The translations under genes were made by a program, and so were the position numbers. Below are positions 17,647-26,382 of a stretch of 61,126 nt of DNA, in pieces. The number at the start of each line of letters is the position of its first letter. Position 1 is the stretch's first letter. This stretch comes from an uncultured Alphaproteobacteria bacterium (lineage in GTDB: Bacteria > Pseudomonadota > Alphaproteobacteria > HIMB59), in the NCBI GenBank assembly GCA_902518505.1, contig CABYGG010000007.1:1-61126 (forward strand). Reading direction: 5' to 3'. The notes below the pieces were generated by a model. That model ran no database searches and was not told the origin of the DNA. It worked only from the letters and a program-made list of their open reading frames with translations.

Positions 17647-17841
17647 TTATTTACTATGAGGAGGCATTTTCTTTTCTACAAACCAAACATGCTGTTTCAA
17701 AACAGGGTCATACTTTCTCTGGCGAAGTTTGTCAGAAACTTTCAATCCTTTAGTGGGTTTACGTACAATATATTTTGTGCCGGTTTCAGGTTTTTCTTCA
17801 GGTATTAGCTGTTTAAGTTGGTATGTAGACTTTTTAGCCAT
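17647..17841 (-). CDS. rpmG: Large ribosomal subunit protein bL33, zinc-free form
   Basis: A 64-residue basic protein. The C-terminal half, KLRQRKYDPVLKQHVWF, matches bL33 (E. coli has KLELKKFDPVVRQHVIY). There are no cysteines. It is about nine residues longer than the common 55-residue form, with the extra residues in the N-terminal part around IPEEKPETGTKY. It lies immediately upstream of the photolyase reading frame. Confidence 0.88.
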   Translation of the reverse strand: MAKKSTYQLKQLIPEEKPETGTKYIVRKPTKGLKVSDKLRQRKYDPVLKQHVWFVEKKMPPHSK

Positions 17842-17893
17842 TGGCGTAAACTAAACTAATTTTGAATTTGGTCAACATTGATATTTAATGAAA

Positions 17894-18757
17894 TTAAAGA
17901 ACTTTTTTCCAATGTTCTCGCTTATCTTTGAGAGAACGTCTCTTTTTTTCTGTCATATTATCAAAACAGATGGAACATGAATATCCCTCTTCATATTTAG
18001 GAGATTTTCTCTCTCTTGGAGTTAAAGGCATGTTACACCCGTAACAAAGCTTACTCGTACCTTGAGAAAGTTGCTTGTTCAAAGATACTCTGTAGTCAAA
18101 AACAAAGCACTCACCCTTCCATGAGTCAGCAGATGTGGTTTCAAAATATTTTAATATTCCTCCTTTAAGTTGATATGTCTCAATACCATATTTTTCCATT
18201 AAAGGTCCTGCTTTTTCACATCTAATACCACCTGTACAATAAATACCAACTTTTTTATTCTGAAATTTTTCTTTGTTATTCTTTATATAATTTTTGAAAT
18301 CTTTAAATGTTTCAATTTTAGGGTTGATAGCATTTTTATAATGACCAATTTTAAATTCATAATCATTTCTTGTATCAAGAATTTCTACATTTTTATCATT
18401 AGCAAATTTATCCCAATCACTTGGTTCAATAAATTTAGATTTTTTAATGTCTGAAATTTTTAATCCAAAATCAGATGTAACTATTTCCTTTTTAAGTTTA
18501 ATTTTAAACTCGTTAAAAATTCTTTGGCCATTAAAGTCTGATATTTTTATATTTTCTTTAGTGACTCCTAAAGACATTAAATAGTCGATAATTTTTTTTT
18601 CTAATTTTGAAGAGACTGCTATTGTACCATTTAAACCTTCCTCACTGACAATAATCGAACCTTTTATTTGTTTTAAAAGAAAGTGTAAATTTAACCTCTC
18701 TTTTAATAATCTGGGATTGGATACGTTAAAGAAACTATAAAAAGCAATGACTCTCAT
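17894..18757 (-). CDS. trhO: tRNA uridine-34 hydroxylase TrhO (rhodanese-like)
   Basis: Oxygen-dependent hydroxylase acting on uridine 34 of some tRNAs on the route to 5-methoxyuridine-type modifications. It has an N-terminal ferredoxin-like domain (residues 1-100, EEGLNGTIA), a rhodanese domain with the catalytic-loop cysteine in YCTGGIRCEKAG, and a C-terminal cysteine cluster (CYGCNMPL and CSICFDNM) that probably binds zinc. Its 287 residues are typical of YceA/TrhO proteins. It stands alone, with 44 bases to hemA upstream. Confidence 0.92.
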   Translation of the reverse strand: MRVIAFYSFFNVSNPRLLKERLNLHFLLKQIKGSIIVSEEGLNGTIAVSSKLEKKIIDYLMSLGVTKENIKISDFNGQRIFNEFKIKLKKEIVTSDFGLKISDIKKSKFIEPSDWDKFANDKNVEILDTRNDYEFKIGHYKNAINPKIETFKDFKNYIKNNKEKFQNKKVGIYCTGGIRCEKAGPLMEKYGIETYQLKGGILKYFETTSADSWKGECFVFDYRVSLNKQLSQGTSKLCYGCNMPLTPRERKSPKYEEGYSCSICFDNMTEKKRRSLKDKREHWKKVL

Positions 18758-18801
18758 TAGTATGTTTTATAACAAATGTATAGATTGATCAAATAAGGCG
18801 T

Positions 18802-20070
18802 TTAAATTACTTTGATTTTATTAGTAAATTGATTTTCAAATTTAACTAACTGAGGCATAAATTTAAACCAAGCATCTTTCAAAGCATCTACAAATTTTTC
18901 AGTAGACTCTGGGTCATGACATGGAGTGGGAGTTATTCTTATTCTCTCAGTTCCTTTTGGGACTGTTGGATAATTAATAGGCTGAACATAAACCTGGTGC
19001 TCATTTAAAAGAAAATCACTAATCTCTTTACATAATTTGCTATCTCCAATTAATACTGGGATTATATGTGAACCTGAGTCTAAAAAAGGAATACCTGCGG
19101 TTCGTAGTTCTTTTTTAACAAAATCAACATTCTCAAAGAATGAAGATCGAATTTCATCGTTTTTCTTTACTTGTCTAATGCTCTCTAGACTTCCAGCAGC
19201 TACTGCTGGGCACATGGATGTTGTGAAAATAAATCCTTTTGAAAAACTTCTAACAAAATCAATTATTGTCTCAGTCGAGGCTATGTAGCCTCCAGCTAGA
19301 CCAAATGCTTTTGCCAATGTTCCATTGATAATATCAATATGCTCAGATAATCCTTTTTGATCTGCTACACCTGCTGCATTGGGACCGTATAAACCTACAG
19401 CATGAACTTCATCTAAGTATATTAATGCTCCATTATCCTGAGCAACCTGAATAATGTCTTCTAGTGGTGCAAAATCAGCTTCCATTGAATAGACAGACTC
19501 CAAGACGATGATTTTTGGTCGAGAAAAATCTACTCCCTTTAGAATGTCCTTTAGGTGTTTTACATCATTATGACGATAAATAGCTTTTTCTTTTTTACTT
19601 GTACGAATTCCTTCTATAAGTGATGCGTGATTTAGTTCATCACTTAAAACTAAACAATTATCAAAAGCAGATATAATAGACTTTAGTGCAGACTCATTAG
19701 CACTATATCCAGAATTAAATGCTAGAGCTCTTTCTTTTTTATGTAAGAGTGCGATTTCTTTTTCGAGTTGAATATGGAAATTAGTAGTACCTGATATGTT
19801 CCTTGTTCCTCCGCTTCCCGCTCCTAACTTTTCAGCAGCAGATTGCATTGCGGAAATAACTTCTTTGTTCTGGCTCATGCCTAAGTAATCATTTGAACAC
19901 CAGACATCAATCTCTTCGGTTTGACCATTACTATGTCTTGTAGCTTTGGGATACTGTCCGGCTTTTCTTTCTATGTTGTTAAATACTCTGTAGTGGCCTT
20001 CATCCTTAATTTTATCAATTTCAGATTGAAGGGTGCTTAAATAATTAGATTTCCAATTATGATTTTTCAC
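18802..20070 (-). CDS. hemA: 5-aminolevulinate synthase
   Basis: PLP enzyme condensing glycine and succinyl-CoA, the C4 entry to haem synthesis typical of alphaproteobacteria. The conserved WCSNDYLGMSQN, GSGGTRNISGT and DEVHAVGLYG are visible; the PLP lysine is in NGTLAKAFGLAGG. The C-terminal PTPCHDPE is also characteristic. It is 422 residues long, slightly longer than the usual ~405. It is on the strand opposite to the other hem genes, about 1.9 kb away, separated by an LLM oxidoreductase and an SDR. Confidence 0.96.
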   Translation of the reverse strand: MKNHNWKSNYLSTLQSEIDKIKDEGHYRVFNNIERKAGQYPKATRHSNGQTEEIDVWCSNDYLGMSQNKEVISAMQSAAEKLGAGSGGTRNISGTTNFHIQLEKEIALLHKKERALAFNSGYSANESALKSIISAFDNCLVLSDELNHASLIEGIRTSKKEKAIYRHNDVKHLKDILKGVDFSRPKIIVLESVYSMEADFAPLEDIIQVAQDNGALIYLDEVHAVGLYGPNAAGVADQKGLSEHIDIINGTLAKAFGLAGGYIASTETIIDFVRSFSKGFIFTTSMCPAVAAGSLESIRQVKKNDEIRSSFFENVDFVKKELRTAGIPFLDSGSHIIPVLIGDSKLCKEISDFLLNEHQVYVQPINYPTVPKGTERIRITPTPCHDPESTEKFVDALKDAWFKFMPQLVKFENQFTNKIKVI

Positions 20071-20123
20071 AAATATTAATTTATTTTTTACTAATTTAAA
20101 AGATACTGCAATAAAGACGCATA

Positions 20124-20143
20124 AAGCCTCTAATTAGGGGCTT
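20124..20143 (-). terminator. Hairpin at the 3' end of the LLM oxidoreductase gene
   Basis: Inverted repeat AAGCCTC, loop TAATTA, GGGGCTT. Read on the minus strand the stem overlaps the stop codon of the LLM gene and is followed by a short U-poor run (TTTATG), so it would be a weak intrinsic terminator or attenuator there; on the plus strand it is followed by five T. It suggests hemA has its own promoter in the ~60 bases after it. Confidence 0.5.
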
Positions 20144-21153
20144 TTTGTCCTATTTATCCTAGGAATTACTTCTTTGCCAATCAGTTCAATAGATTTGATT
20201 AAATTTTCATGGGTAATATCAGCAATATCCATTTGAAATTGGAATCTATCAATACCTCCAAGGGCTTGACTATGTCTCATAATCTTTTCAGCAACCTGAT
20301 CTGGATCTCCTAAAACTATAGCGCCTAATGGACCAATTTGATTGTCAAATTGGTCTCTCGTCACAGGACCCCAACCTCTTTCTTTTCCAATTTTTGTAAA
20401 CATTTTATGATAACCCTCATAATACAAATCTATTGCTTCATCCATACTATTTGCGACATATCCTAATGAATGAAGTCCTACTGAGAGTTTTTCTGGGGGA
20501 TGTCCTGCTTCTTTACCTGCCTGTCTATAAATATCTACCAAGGGCTTAAAGCGATGAGTATTACCTCCTATTATGGCAATCATTAAAGGTAAGCCCATTG
20601 AGCCTGCTCTAGCAAAAGATTGAGGTGTGCCACCAACACCTAACCAAATTGGGACAGGGTTTTGAATGGGTCTTGGATAAATAGGTAAATTATTTATCGA
20701 AGGTCTAAATTTACCAGACCAACTAACAAATTCATTTTCTCTAATTTTTAAAAGTAAACCGAGCTTTTCAATAAACAACTCATCATAATCTTTGAAATCC
20801 AAACCAAACAATGGAAAGGCTTCAGAAAATGATCCTCTTCCAGCAACCATTTCTGCCCTACCTCCAGATATCAGATCAAGAGTAGACAAGTTTTGAAATA
20901 CACGAACAGGATCTGCTGCACTTAAAACAGTTACAGCACTTATTAGCTTAATATTTTTTGTTTGTGCTGCAGCAGCAGATAATATCATAAATGGTGCTGA
21001 GTCTAAAAATTCTTTTCTATGATGCTCTCCTATCCCAAATGAATTTAATCCAACTTCATCTGCAAAAATAATCCTATCAATAACATTATTAATGGCTTTA
21101 ACACTATCTGAGCCTTCTCTTTTATCTGCAAAACTGTCTATACCGATTTCCAA
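20134..21153 (-). CDS. LLM-class flavin-dependent oxidoreductase (luciferase-like)
   Basis: TIM-barrel monooxygenase of the bacterial-luciferase superfamily. Visible blocks include GLNSFGIGEHHR (~residues 35-46), DLISGGRAEMVAGRGSFSE and PVPIWLGVGGTPQSFARAG. It is 339 residues long. It lies 9 bases downstream of an SDR gene, so the two may act on one substrate; that substrate cannot be named. Reduced flavin would have to come from a reductase not seen in the window. Confidence 0.88.
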   Translation of the reverse strand: MEIGIDSFADKREGSDSVKAINNVIDRIIFADEVGLNSFGIGEHHRKEFLDSAPFMILSAAAAQTKNIKLISAVTVLSAADPVRVFQNLSTLDLISGGRAEMVAGRGSFSEAFPLFGLDFKDYDELFIEKLGLLLKIRENEFVSWSGKFRPSINNLPIYPRPIQNPVPIWLGVGGTPQSFARAGSMGLPLMIAIIGGNTHRFKPLVDIYRQAGKEAGHPPEKLSVGLHSLGYVANSMDEAIDLYYEGYHKMFTKIGKERGWGPVTRDQFDNQIGPLGAIVLGDPDQVAEKIMRHSQALGGIDRFQFQMDIADITHENLIKSIELIGKEVIPRINRTKSP

Positions 21154-21162
21154 GGTGTTCTT

Positions 21163-21840
21163 CTAAAATTTTTCAGTGTTTGTTCTAATTTCAATTTCCC
21201 AAGACCAAGCTTTTTTATCCTGTAAATAAAAATTTAGGTATTGTTTTGCAATTTCATCAGGGTGTATCATTTGATAATTTCCAACTGGTTCTTTTCCAAT
21301 TCCTCCATCTATAACGAAATGACCTATATGAATATTTTGTGGGTGCAGCTCTCTTGCCAAAGATTGTGCTAAGCCTCTCAAACCAAACTTTCCCATAGCA
21401 AAGGACGCAGATTTGGCAAAACCCTTTACACTTGCAGATGATCCTGTGAAAAAAATATTACCTTTTCCTATTTTTAACATTCTTTTTACTGATTCATGCG
21501 CTACTAGAAAAGCCCCATAACTATTTACTTTTATTGATTTAAGCATTTCATCAGGATCGTATTCAATAAAAGGTTTTACAATTCTAAGAGATGGATTATA
21601 GATAACAATTTCTGGAGTGCCTATAATTGAATCAGTCTGCAAAAATAAATTTTGAACACTTTTATTTTCCGTTGAGTCACACTTAAAAACTAAAGCGTCG
21701 ATCTCTTTTTTTAAACTATCAAGTTTGTCTATGTTTCTGGCAGCAAGTACAATTTTCATCCCCTTCGAATTAAATGCTCTAGCCAAAGAAGCACTTAAAC
21801 CTGATCCTGCTCCGACAATTAAAACTGCTTTTTGTGTCAT
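21163..21840 (-). CDS. Short-chain dehydrogenase/reductase
   Basis: NAD(P)-dependent oxidoreductase with the cofactor motif VGAGSGLSASLARAF at residues ~9-23. The usual catalytic Tyr-x-x-x-Lys is altered: FTGSSASVKGFAKSASFAMG puts Phe where Tyr is expected, with the following Lys position also changed (SFAMGKFG). It therefore looks like an atypical SDR, possibly without standard activity. It is 225 residues long, paired with the LLM oxidoreductase and divergent from hemC with a ~115-base promoter region between. Confidence 0.85.
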   Translation of the reverse strand: MTQKAVLIVGAGSGLSASLARAFNSKGMKIVLAARNIDKLDSLKKEIDALVFKCDSTENKSVQNLFLQTDSIIGTPEIVIYNPSLRIVKPFIEYDPDEMLKSIKVNSYGAFLVAHESVKRMLKIGKGNIFFTGSSASVKGFAKSASFAMGKFGLRGLAQSLARELHPQNIHIGHFVIDGGIGKEPVGNYQMIHPDEIAKQYLNFYLQDKKAWSWEIEIRTNTEKF

Positions 21841-21957
21841 AATTTCAAACGTTATTTAGATATAACATATTTTAAAATAAGTACATATTGACCAATAAGT
21901 CTCGCTTAAATTGTATTAGCGTTGATTATTTGTTATTTCTTAATGTCATCAATGGTT

Positions 21958-23436
21958 ATGAAAAAGATTGTTTTATTATCAAGAAAAAGTTTTCTCGCTA
22001 AAATTCAGACACACATTGCGGAAATGGAAATTAATAAAATACAAAAAAATATAATTGATACGCATTACTCATCAAGCGTTGGTGACACGGACATGTCAGC
22101 TAAAGCTTGGGAAAAACATGGATTTGGAATATTTACAAATTCACTCTCAAAAAAATTAATCTTAAAAGATGTAGATGTGGTAGTTCATTCATTCAAAGAT
22201 CTCCCTGTTAAAAATCTTAATAAGACCTCTTTTATTTGTCTCAAAAGAGATGATCCAAGAGATGTTATTCTTATTAAAAAGACTTCATTAAATAAAAAAA
22301 AATTAGTTATAGGGACATCCTCTCCTAGAAGAAAATATTATTTAAAAAAATTAAGAGAGTTTTTACCCTTTGAAGAATTGAAGCCATTCGACATTAGGGG
22401 AAACGTACCATCTAGGCTGGAAAAAATATTAAATTCCTCAAAAGAGGACGGGGTGTTTATGGCAAAAGCTGCTATAGATAGAATTTTTAATTATGGAGAA
22501 AAAATTAATAAAAAAGATTATAGAAATTTTAAATTGAAATTTAAAAAGTTTGAAAAAATAATTTTACCAATTTCTGAATTTCCTAGTGCTGCAGCACAAG
22601 GGTGTATTGCTTTGGAATATAGGAGAGGTGATCAAAAAACAGAAAAAATATTGAAAAAAATTAATCATTTACCTTCGTTAGATGATTGTCAAAGAGAGAG
22701 AAAATATTTATACAAATGGGGAGGTGGTTGCAATTTAGATGTAGGTGTAACTATTGAAAATATTCTAAATGAAAAAATCTTATTTGCACAAGGGAAAGAT
22801 AATCAAACAAAAAAATATTTTAAAGAAAAAAAATATCTAAATAATAAAAAAGTTAAAAAGGTTAAAAATATATTTCCTTCAAGCTTATCAAAATATCAAA
22901 TGTTTCAGAGAAATTTGCATGAATTTAATAAAACAGTAAAAAATAAAAATGTTTTGGCCACAAGATCAGAATTTAAAGAGTTTAAATCTTTGAAAAGTGT
23001 ATCAAATCTTATAACTTCCGGCGTTAGTTCTTGGAAAAAAATAAGTAAAATGGGCATTCTTGTAAATTCTTCTCTCGATAGTTTTGGTGAAAATTATCGA
23101 GAAATTAAAAATTTTTATAAAGATAATCAAAAACCTACTTATAAACTTACATATGAAGGAAATATGCTAAATAAAAAATTCCCTGTTATATCACACTATA
23201 GTTTAGTCCCTTTGATTAATGACAATACGATTGATAATTTGTTTGTAGCGGAGAGTTTTTATTGGATGAGCTTCTCTGCATTTAAATTAGCTATACAACT
23301 AAGACCAGAAATACTAAATAAGCGTAATTCTTGTGGACCTGGTCAAACGTATCTTCAAATTTCCAAATTTATTCCTAAAAATCAATTAAATGTATATCTT
23401 ACTTATGATGATTTTAAAAATTTTGAACTTAAATGA
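21958..23436 (+). CDS. hemC: Hydroxymethylbilane synthase with a large C-terminal extension
   Basis: Polymerises four porphobilinogen units to hydroxymethylbilane. HemC motifs are VVVHSFKDLPVK, VIGTSSPRRKYYL, FDIRGNVPSRLEKIL and the dipyrromethane-cofactor Cys258 in KWGGGCNLD. HemC usually ends near residue 310; here about 190 further residues follow, with VLATRSEF, LITSGVSSWKKISKMGILVN and NSCGPGQTY. This extension could supply uroporphyrinogen-III synthase activity, since no hemD gene is seen (inference). I chose the ATG at 21958 because MKKIVLLSRKS is the normal first strand; upstream TTG/ATG codons add an untypical leader. It overlaps hemB by 4 bases. Confidence 0.88.
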   Translation: MKKIVLLSRKSFLAKIQTHIAEMEINKIQKNIIDTHYSSSVGDTDMSAKAWEKHGFGIFTNSLSKKLILKDVDVVVHSFKDLPVKNLNKTSFICLKRDDPRDVILIKKTSLNKKKLVIGTSSPRRKYYLKKLREFLPFEELKPFDIRGNVPSRLEKILNSSKEDGVFMAKAAIDRIFNYGEKINKKDYRNFKLKFKKFEKIILPISEFPSAAAQGCIALEYRRGDQKTEKILKKINHLPSLDDCQRERKYLYKWGGGCNLDVGVTIENILNEKILFAQGKDNQTKKYFKEKKYLNNKKVKKVKNIFPSSLSKYQMFQRNLHEFNKTVKNKNVLATRSEFKEFKSLKSVSNLITSGVSSWKKISKMGILVNSSLDSFGENYREIKNFYKDNQKPTYKLTYEGNMLNKKFPVISHYSLVPLINDNTIDNLFVAESFYWMSFSAFKLAIQLRPEILNKRNSCGPGQTYLQISKFIPKNQLNVYLTYDDFKNFELK

Positions 23437-24356
23437 TTAAAAATTATTTTCCTATTGATCAATCAAAATCTCTTAATAAGAAAATTTTAATTCAACCTTT
23501 ATTTGTGGATCAAAAGGTAAAAAATTCAAAGGAAATTAAAGGATTAGGTGATAATAAGAGTTGGTCATCTTCATCTATTATTAAGGCAATTGAAAAGGAT
23601 TTAAAAAAAGGTATCAAAAATTTTCTTCTTTTTATCGTTCCAAATAAAAAACAAAAACATCCAGAGGATTTTAGCTTTCACTATGAAGTTATAAGAAAAA
23701 TTAAAAATTATTTTGGAAAAGATATAGTTTTACTTATAGATACATGCTTATGCTCAATAACTGTTGATGGGCATTGTGGAGTTACTCATAAAAAATCAAT
23801 TGACCTTAATAAGACACATTACTCTTTAGGATTAGCTGCAAATACATATCTTGAGGCCGGAGCTGATATAATTGCACCAAGTGACATGATGAAAAATACG
23901 ACTAAATATTTAAGAAAAATATTTGTTCAAAATGGTTTTTCAAATTCTCAAATAATGAGTTACTCAACAAAATTTAAAAGTCACTTCTACGGCCCGTTTA
24001 GAGATGTTGCAAAATCATCACCAAAGGGATTTGATCGATCATCATATCAATTACCTGTTGAAGACAAAGTAAAGGCGATTAAAAGCTCAATTAATAATGC
24101 AGCTCAAGGTGCAAATTATTTAATGGTTAAGCCTGGAATGACTTCAATAGATTTAATAAGAGATATAAAAAAGGAGACGCTGCTTCCCACGGGTGCGTAC
24201 CAAGTAAGTGGTGAGTATGCTAGTCTACAAATGCTCAGCAAAGCTAAATTTGGCAATTATGTTGATTTGCTCCTAGAGTCTTTAACGGTACTCAAAAGAG
24301 CTCAAGCAGATTTTATTATTACTTATGGAGCTAGAGATATTGCAAAATACCTATAA
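23433..24356 (+). CDS. hemB: Delta-aminolevulinic acid dehydratase (porphobilinogen synthase)
   Basis: Condenses two 5-aminolevulinate molecules to porphobilinogen. A cysteine-rich site typical of zinc-dependent enzymes is seen at Cys105, Cys107 and Cys115 in DTCLCSITVDGHCG. Schiff-base lysines lie in SYSTKFKSHFYGPFR and in YLMVKPGM. At 307 residues it is slightly short (usual 320-335), mainly at the N-terminus. It overlaps hemC and hemE, indicating a coupled operon. Confidence 0.95.
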   Translation: MIKNYFPIDQSKSLNKKILIQPLFVDQKVKNSKEIKGLGDNKSWSSSSIIKAIEKDLKKGIKNFLLFIVPNKKQKHPEDFSFHYEVIRKIKNYFGKDIVLLIDTCLCSITVDGHCGVTHKKSIDLNKTHYSLGLAANTYLEAGADIIAPSDMMKNTTKYLRKIFVQNGFSNSQIMSYSTKFKSHFYGPFRDVAKSSPKGFDRSSYQLPVEDKVKAIKSSINNAAQGANYLMVKPGMTSIDLIRDIKKETLLPTGAYQVSGEYASLQMLSKAKFGNYVDLLLESLTVLKRAQADFIITYGARDIAKYL

Positions 24357-25341
24357 CAAAAATTTTTTTAATGCCTTAAATAAAGTTGAACAAAAAATTC
24401 CTCCAATTTGGTTTATGAGACAGGCTGGTCGATATCATCAGCATTACAGAAAATTAAAAGAAAAATATTCTTTTGAACAATTATGTAAAGAGCCTGAGCT
24501 TGCTTGTGAGGTAACTCTTGGACCTATTGTTGAATTCGATTTTGATGCTGCAATATTGTTTAGTGATATTCTTTTTCCTTTAGATTATTTAGGTATGAGT
24601 TTGAAGTTTAATCCTGGACCAATATTTGAAAAAAATTTAAGTTCAAAAATGATATCCGAATTTAATATTGATGAATTTGAAAGTTTTATAGATTTTCAGA
24701 ATATATCTCTAAAACATATTAGAAATGAACTATCAAATGATAAATCCTTAATTGGATTTACTGGTGGACCTGTAACCTTATACCATTTTGCAACGAGGAA
24801 TAATCCTGTATCACAAACACTATTTCAACAAACCCTGCCCGTTTTAGAAATGTTAATACAAAAAAATATACAAATTCAATTACAAAATGACATTGATTTG
24901 TTAATGATATTTGATACTGAGGCTAATAAACTAAATGATAAAGATTTTGATGAATTCGTTATTCCTTTTTTAGTTAAAATTTCAAATAGTTATCCAAATA
25001 AAATTGGATATTTCACTAAAGAAATTTCTCAAACTAAATTTAATAAATTACAAAATTTAAAAAATTTAAAACTTACAGTTTTAGGCACTAATTTGGAGGT
25101 TTTCACTGAATTACCAAAGACACATTTATCTTTACAGGGGAATTTTTCAAATGATTTGTTAGCTATGGAGGACACTAAATCCTTTTCTGATTATATTGAT
25201 AAATATATTGAGAAATGCTTACAGAGTGAGCCTTCTCATAGATCTGGGTGGATTGCTAGCCTCGATCACGGTGTAAAAAAAACTACTCCTGAGGCTAATG
25301 TTCATTTATTCATAGAAAAGATAAGAACTAAGTTATCATAA
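24325..25341 (+). CDS. hemE: Uroporphyrinogen decarboxylase
   Basis: Removes four carboxyl groups from uroporphyrinogen III to give coproporphyrinogen III. The signature PPIWFMRQAGRYHQHYR is near residue 26, and LFSDILFPLD and GFTGGPVTLY follow. It is 338 residues long. The ATG at 24325 overlaps hemB by 32 bases; a TTG five codons later is an alternative start. The C-terminal SLDHGVKKTTPEANV is standard. Confidence 0.95.
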   Translation: MELEILQNTYNKNFFNALNKVEQKIPPIWFMRQAGRYHQHYRKLKEKYSFEQLCKEPELACEVTLGPIVEFDFDAAILFSDILFPLDYLGMSLKFNPGPIFEKNLSSKMISEFNIDEFESFIDFQNISLKHIRNELSNDKSLIGFTGGPVTLYHFATRNNPVSQTLFQQTLPVLEMLIQKNIQIQLQNDIDLLMIFDTEANKLNDKDFDEFVIPFLVKISNSYPNKIGYFTKEISQTKFNKLQNLKNLKLTVLGTNLEVFTELPKTHLSLQGNFSNDLLAMEDTKSFSDYIDKYIEKCLQSEPSHRSGWIASLDHGVKKTTPEANVHLFIEKIRTKLS

Positions 25342-25359
25342 AAATCGTAATGTTTTTCA

Positions 25360-26382
25360 ATGGCTTCATTTAAAGGTAATAATCTCTTCGTTCATGGCTC
25401 TGGTCTTAAGACAGGTATTTTGATCACAAATTTAGGAACACCAGATGAACCAACTAAGTCATCTTTAAAGACTTATCTAAAACAATTTCTATCAGATGAA
25501 CGTGTCATAGAAACGCCAAAAGCTATTTGGTGGCCTATTCTTAATGGGATAGTTTTGAATACTCGACCAGCAAAGTCAGCTAAAAATTACAAATCTGTTT
25601 GGACAGAGGATGGTTCACCTCTTCTATTCCACACAAAAAACCAATTATCGAAAATAAAAGAATTTATTAATAAGAAATATCAAAATATCGTATTTGATAT
25701 TGGAATGCGTTATGGGAATCCTAGCATCTCGAAGGGTTTAAATAATCTTAGAAATCAAAATTGTGATCGTATTATTATTTTACCTTTATACCCTCAATAT
25801 TGTGCGGCTACAACGGGCTCAACGTTTGATGCTGTTGCAGAAGAATTAAAAAGTTGGCGTTGGGTACCATCTCTTCGTTTTATTGGAGGATATTACGAAA
25901 ATGAACTTTATATTAAAGCTCTAAAAAATAGCATTGAAGAATTTTGGACTAAAAATTCAAAACCAAAAAAAATCATATTTAGCTATCATGGTGTTCCAAA
26001 AAAATATTTAGATAAAGGGGATCCGTATCATTGTTTTTGCAGAAAAACTACTAGGCTGGTTGCAGAGACCATGGGCTTACCAGAGGAAAGTTATATGACC
26101 ACATTTCAATCTAGATTTGGACCAGCAGAATGGCTTCAACCTTACACAGATAAAACTATAGAGAGCTTAGCAAAAAATGGTACAGACCACATTCATGTTA
26201 TAAGTCCTGCTTTTTCCTCAGATTGTCTCGAGACAATAGAAGAACTTAACGAGGAAAATAGAGAAATATTCATGGAAAATGGTGGAAAGGAATTTGGATA
26301 TATTCCTTGTCTAAATGATCGAGAAGATCATATACTCCTACTCACTTCGTTGATAGAAAACGAACTGCATGGGTGGGTATGA
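25360..26382 (+). CDS. hemH: Ferrochelatase
   Basis: Inserts Fe(II) into protoporphyrin IX at the inner membrane. The TGILITNLGTPDEPTKSSLK opening, GMRYGNPS, and the catalytic region FSYHGVPKKYLDKGDPYH match the family, and a nearby C-x-C (HCFCRKT) follows. The C-terminal FSSDCLETIEELNEEN is also conserved. It is 340 residues long and starts 18 bases after hemE; its TGA overlaps the hemF ATG. Confidence 0.95.
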   Translation: MASFKGNNLFVHGSGLKTGILITNLGTPDEPTKSSLKTYLKQFLSDERVIETPKAIWWPILNGIVLNTRPAKSAKNYKSVWTEDGSPLLFHTKNQLSKIKEFINKKYQNIVFDIGMRYGNPSISKGLNNLRNQNCDRIIILPLYPQYCAATTGSTFDAVAEELKSWRWVPSLRFIGGYYENELYIKALKNSIEEFWTKNSKPKKIIFSYHGVPKKYLDKGDPYHCFCRKTTRLVAETMGLPEESYMTTFQSRFGPAEWLQPYTDKTIESLAKNGTDHIHVISPAFSSDCLETIEELNEENREIFMENGGKEFGYIPCLNDREDHILLLTSLIENELHGWV

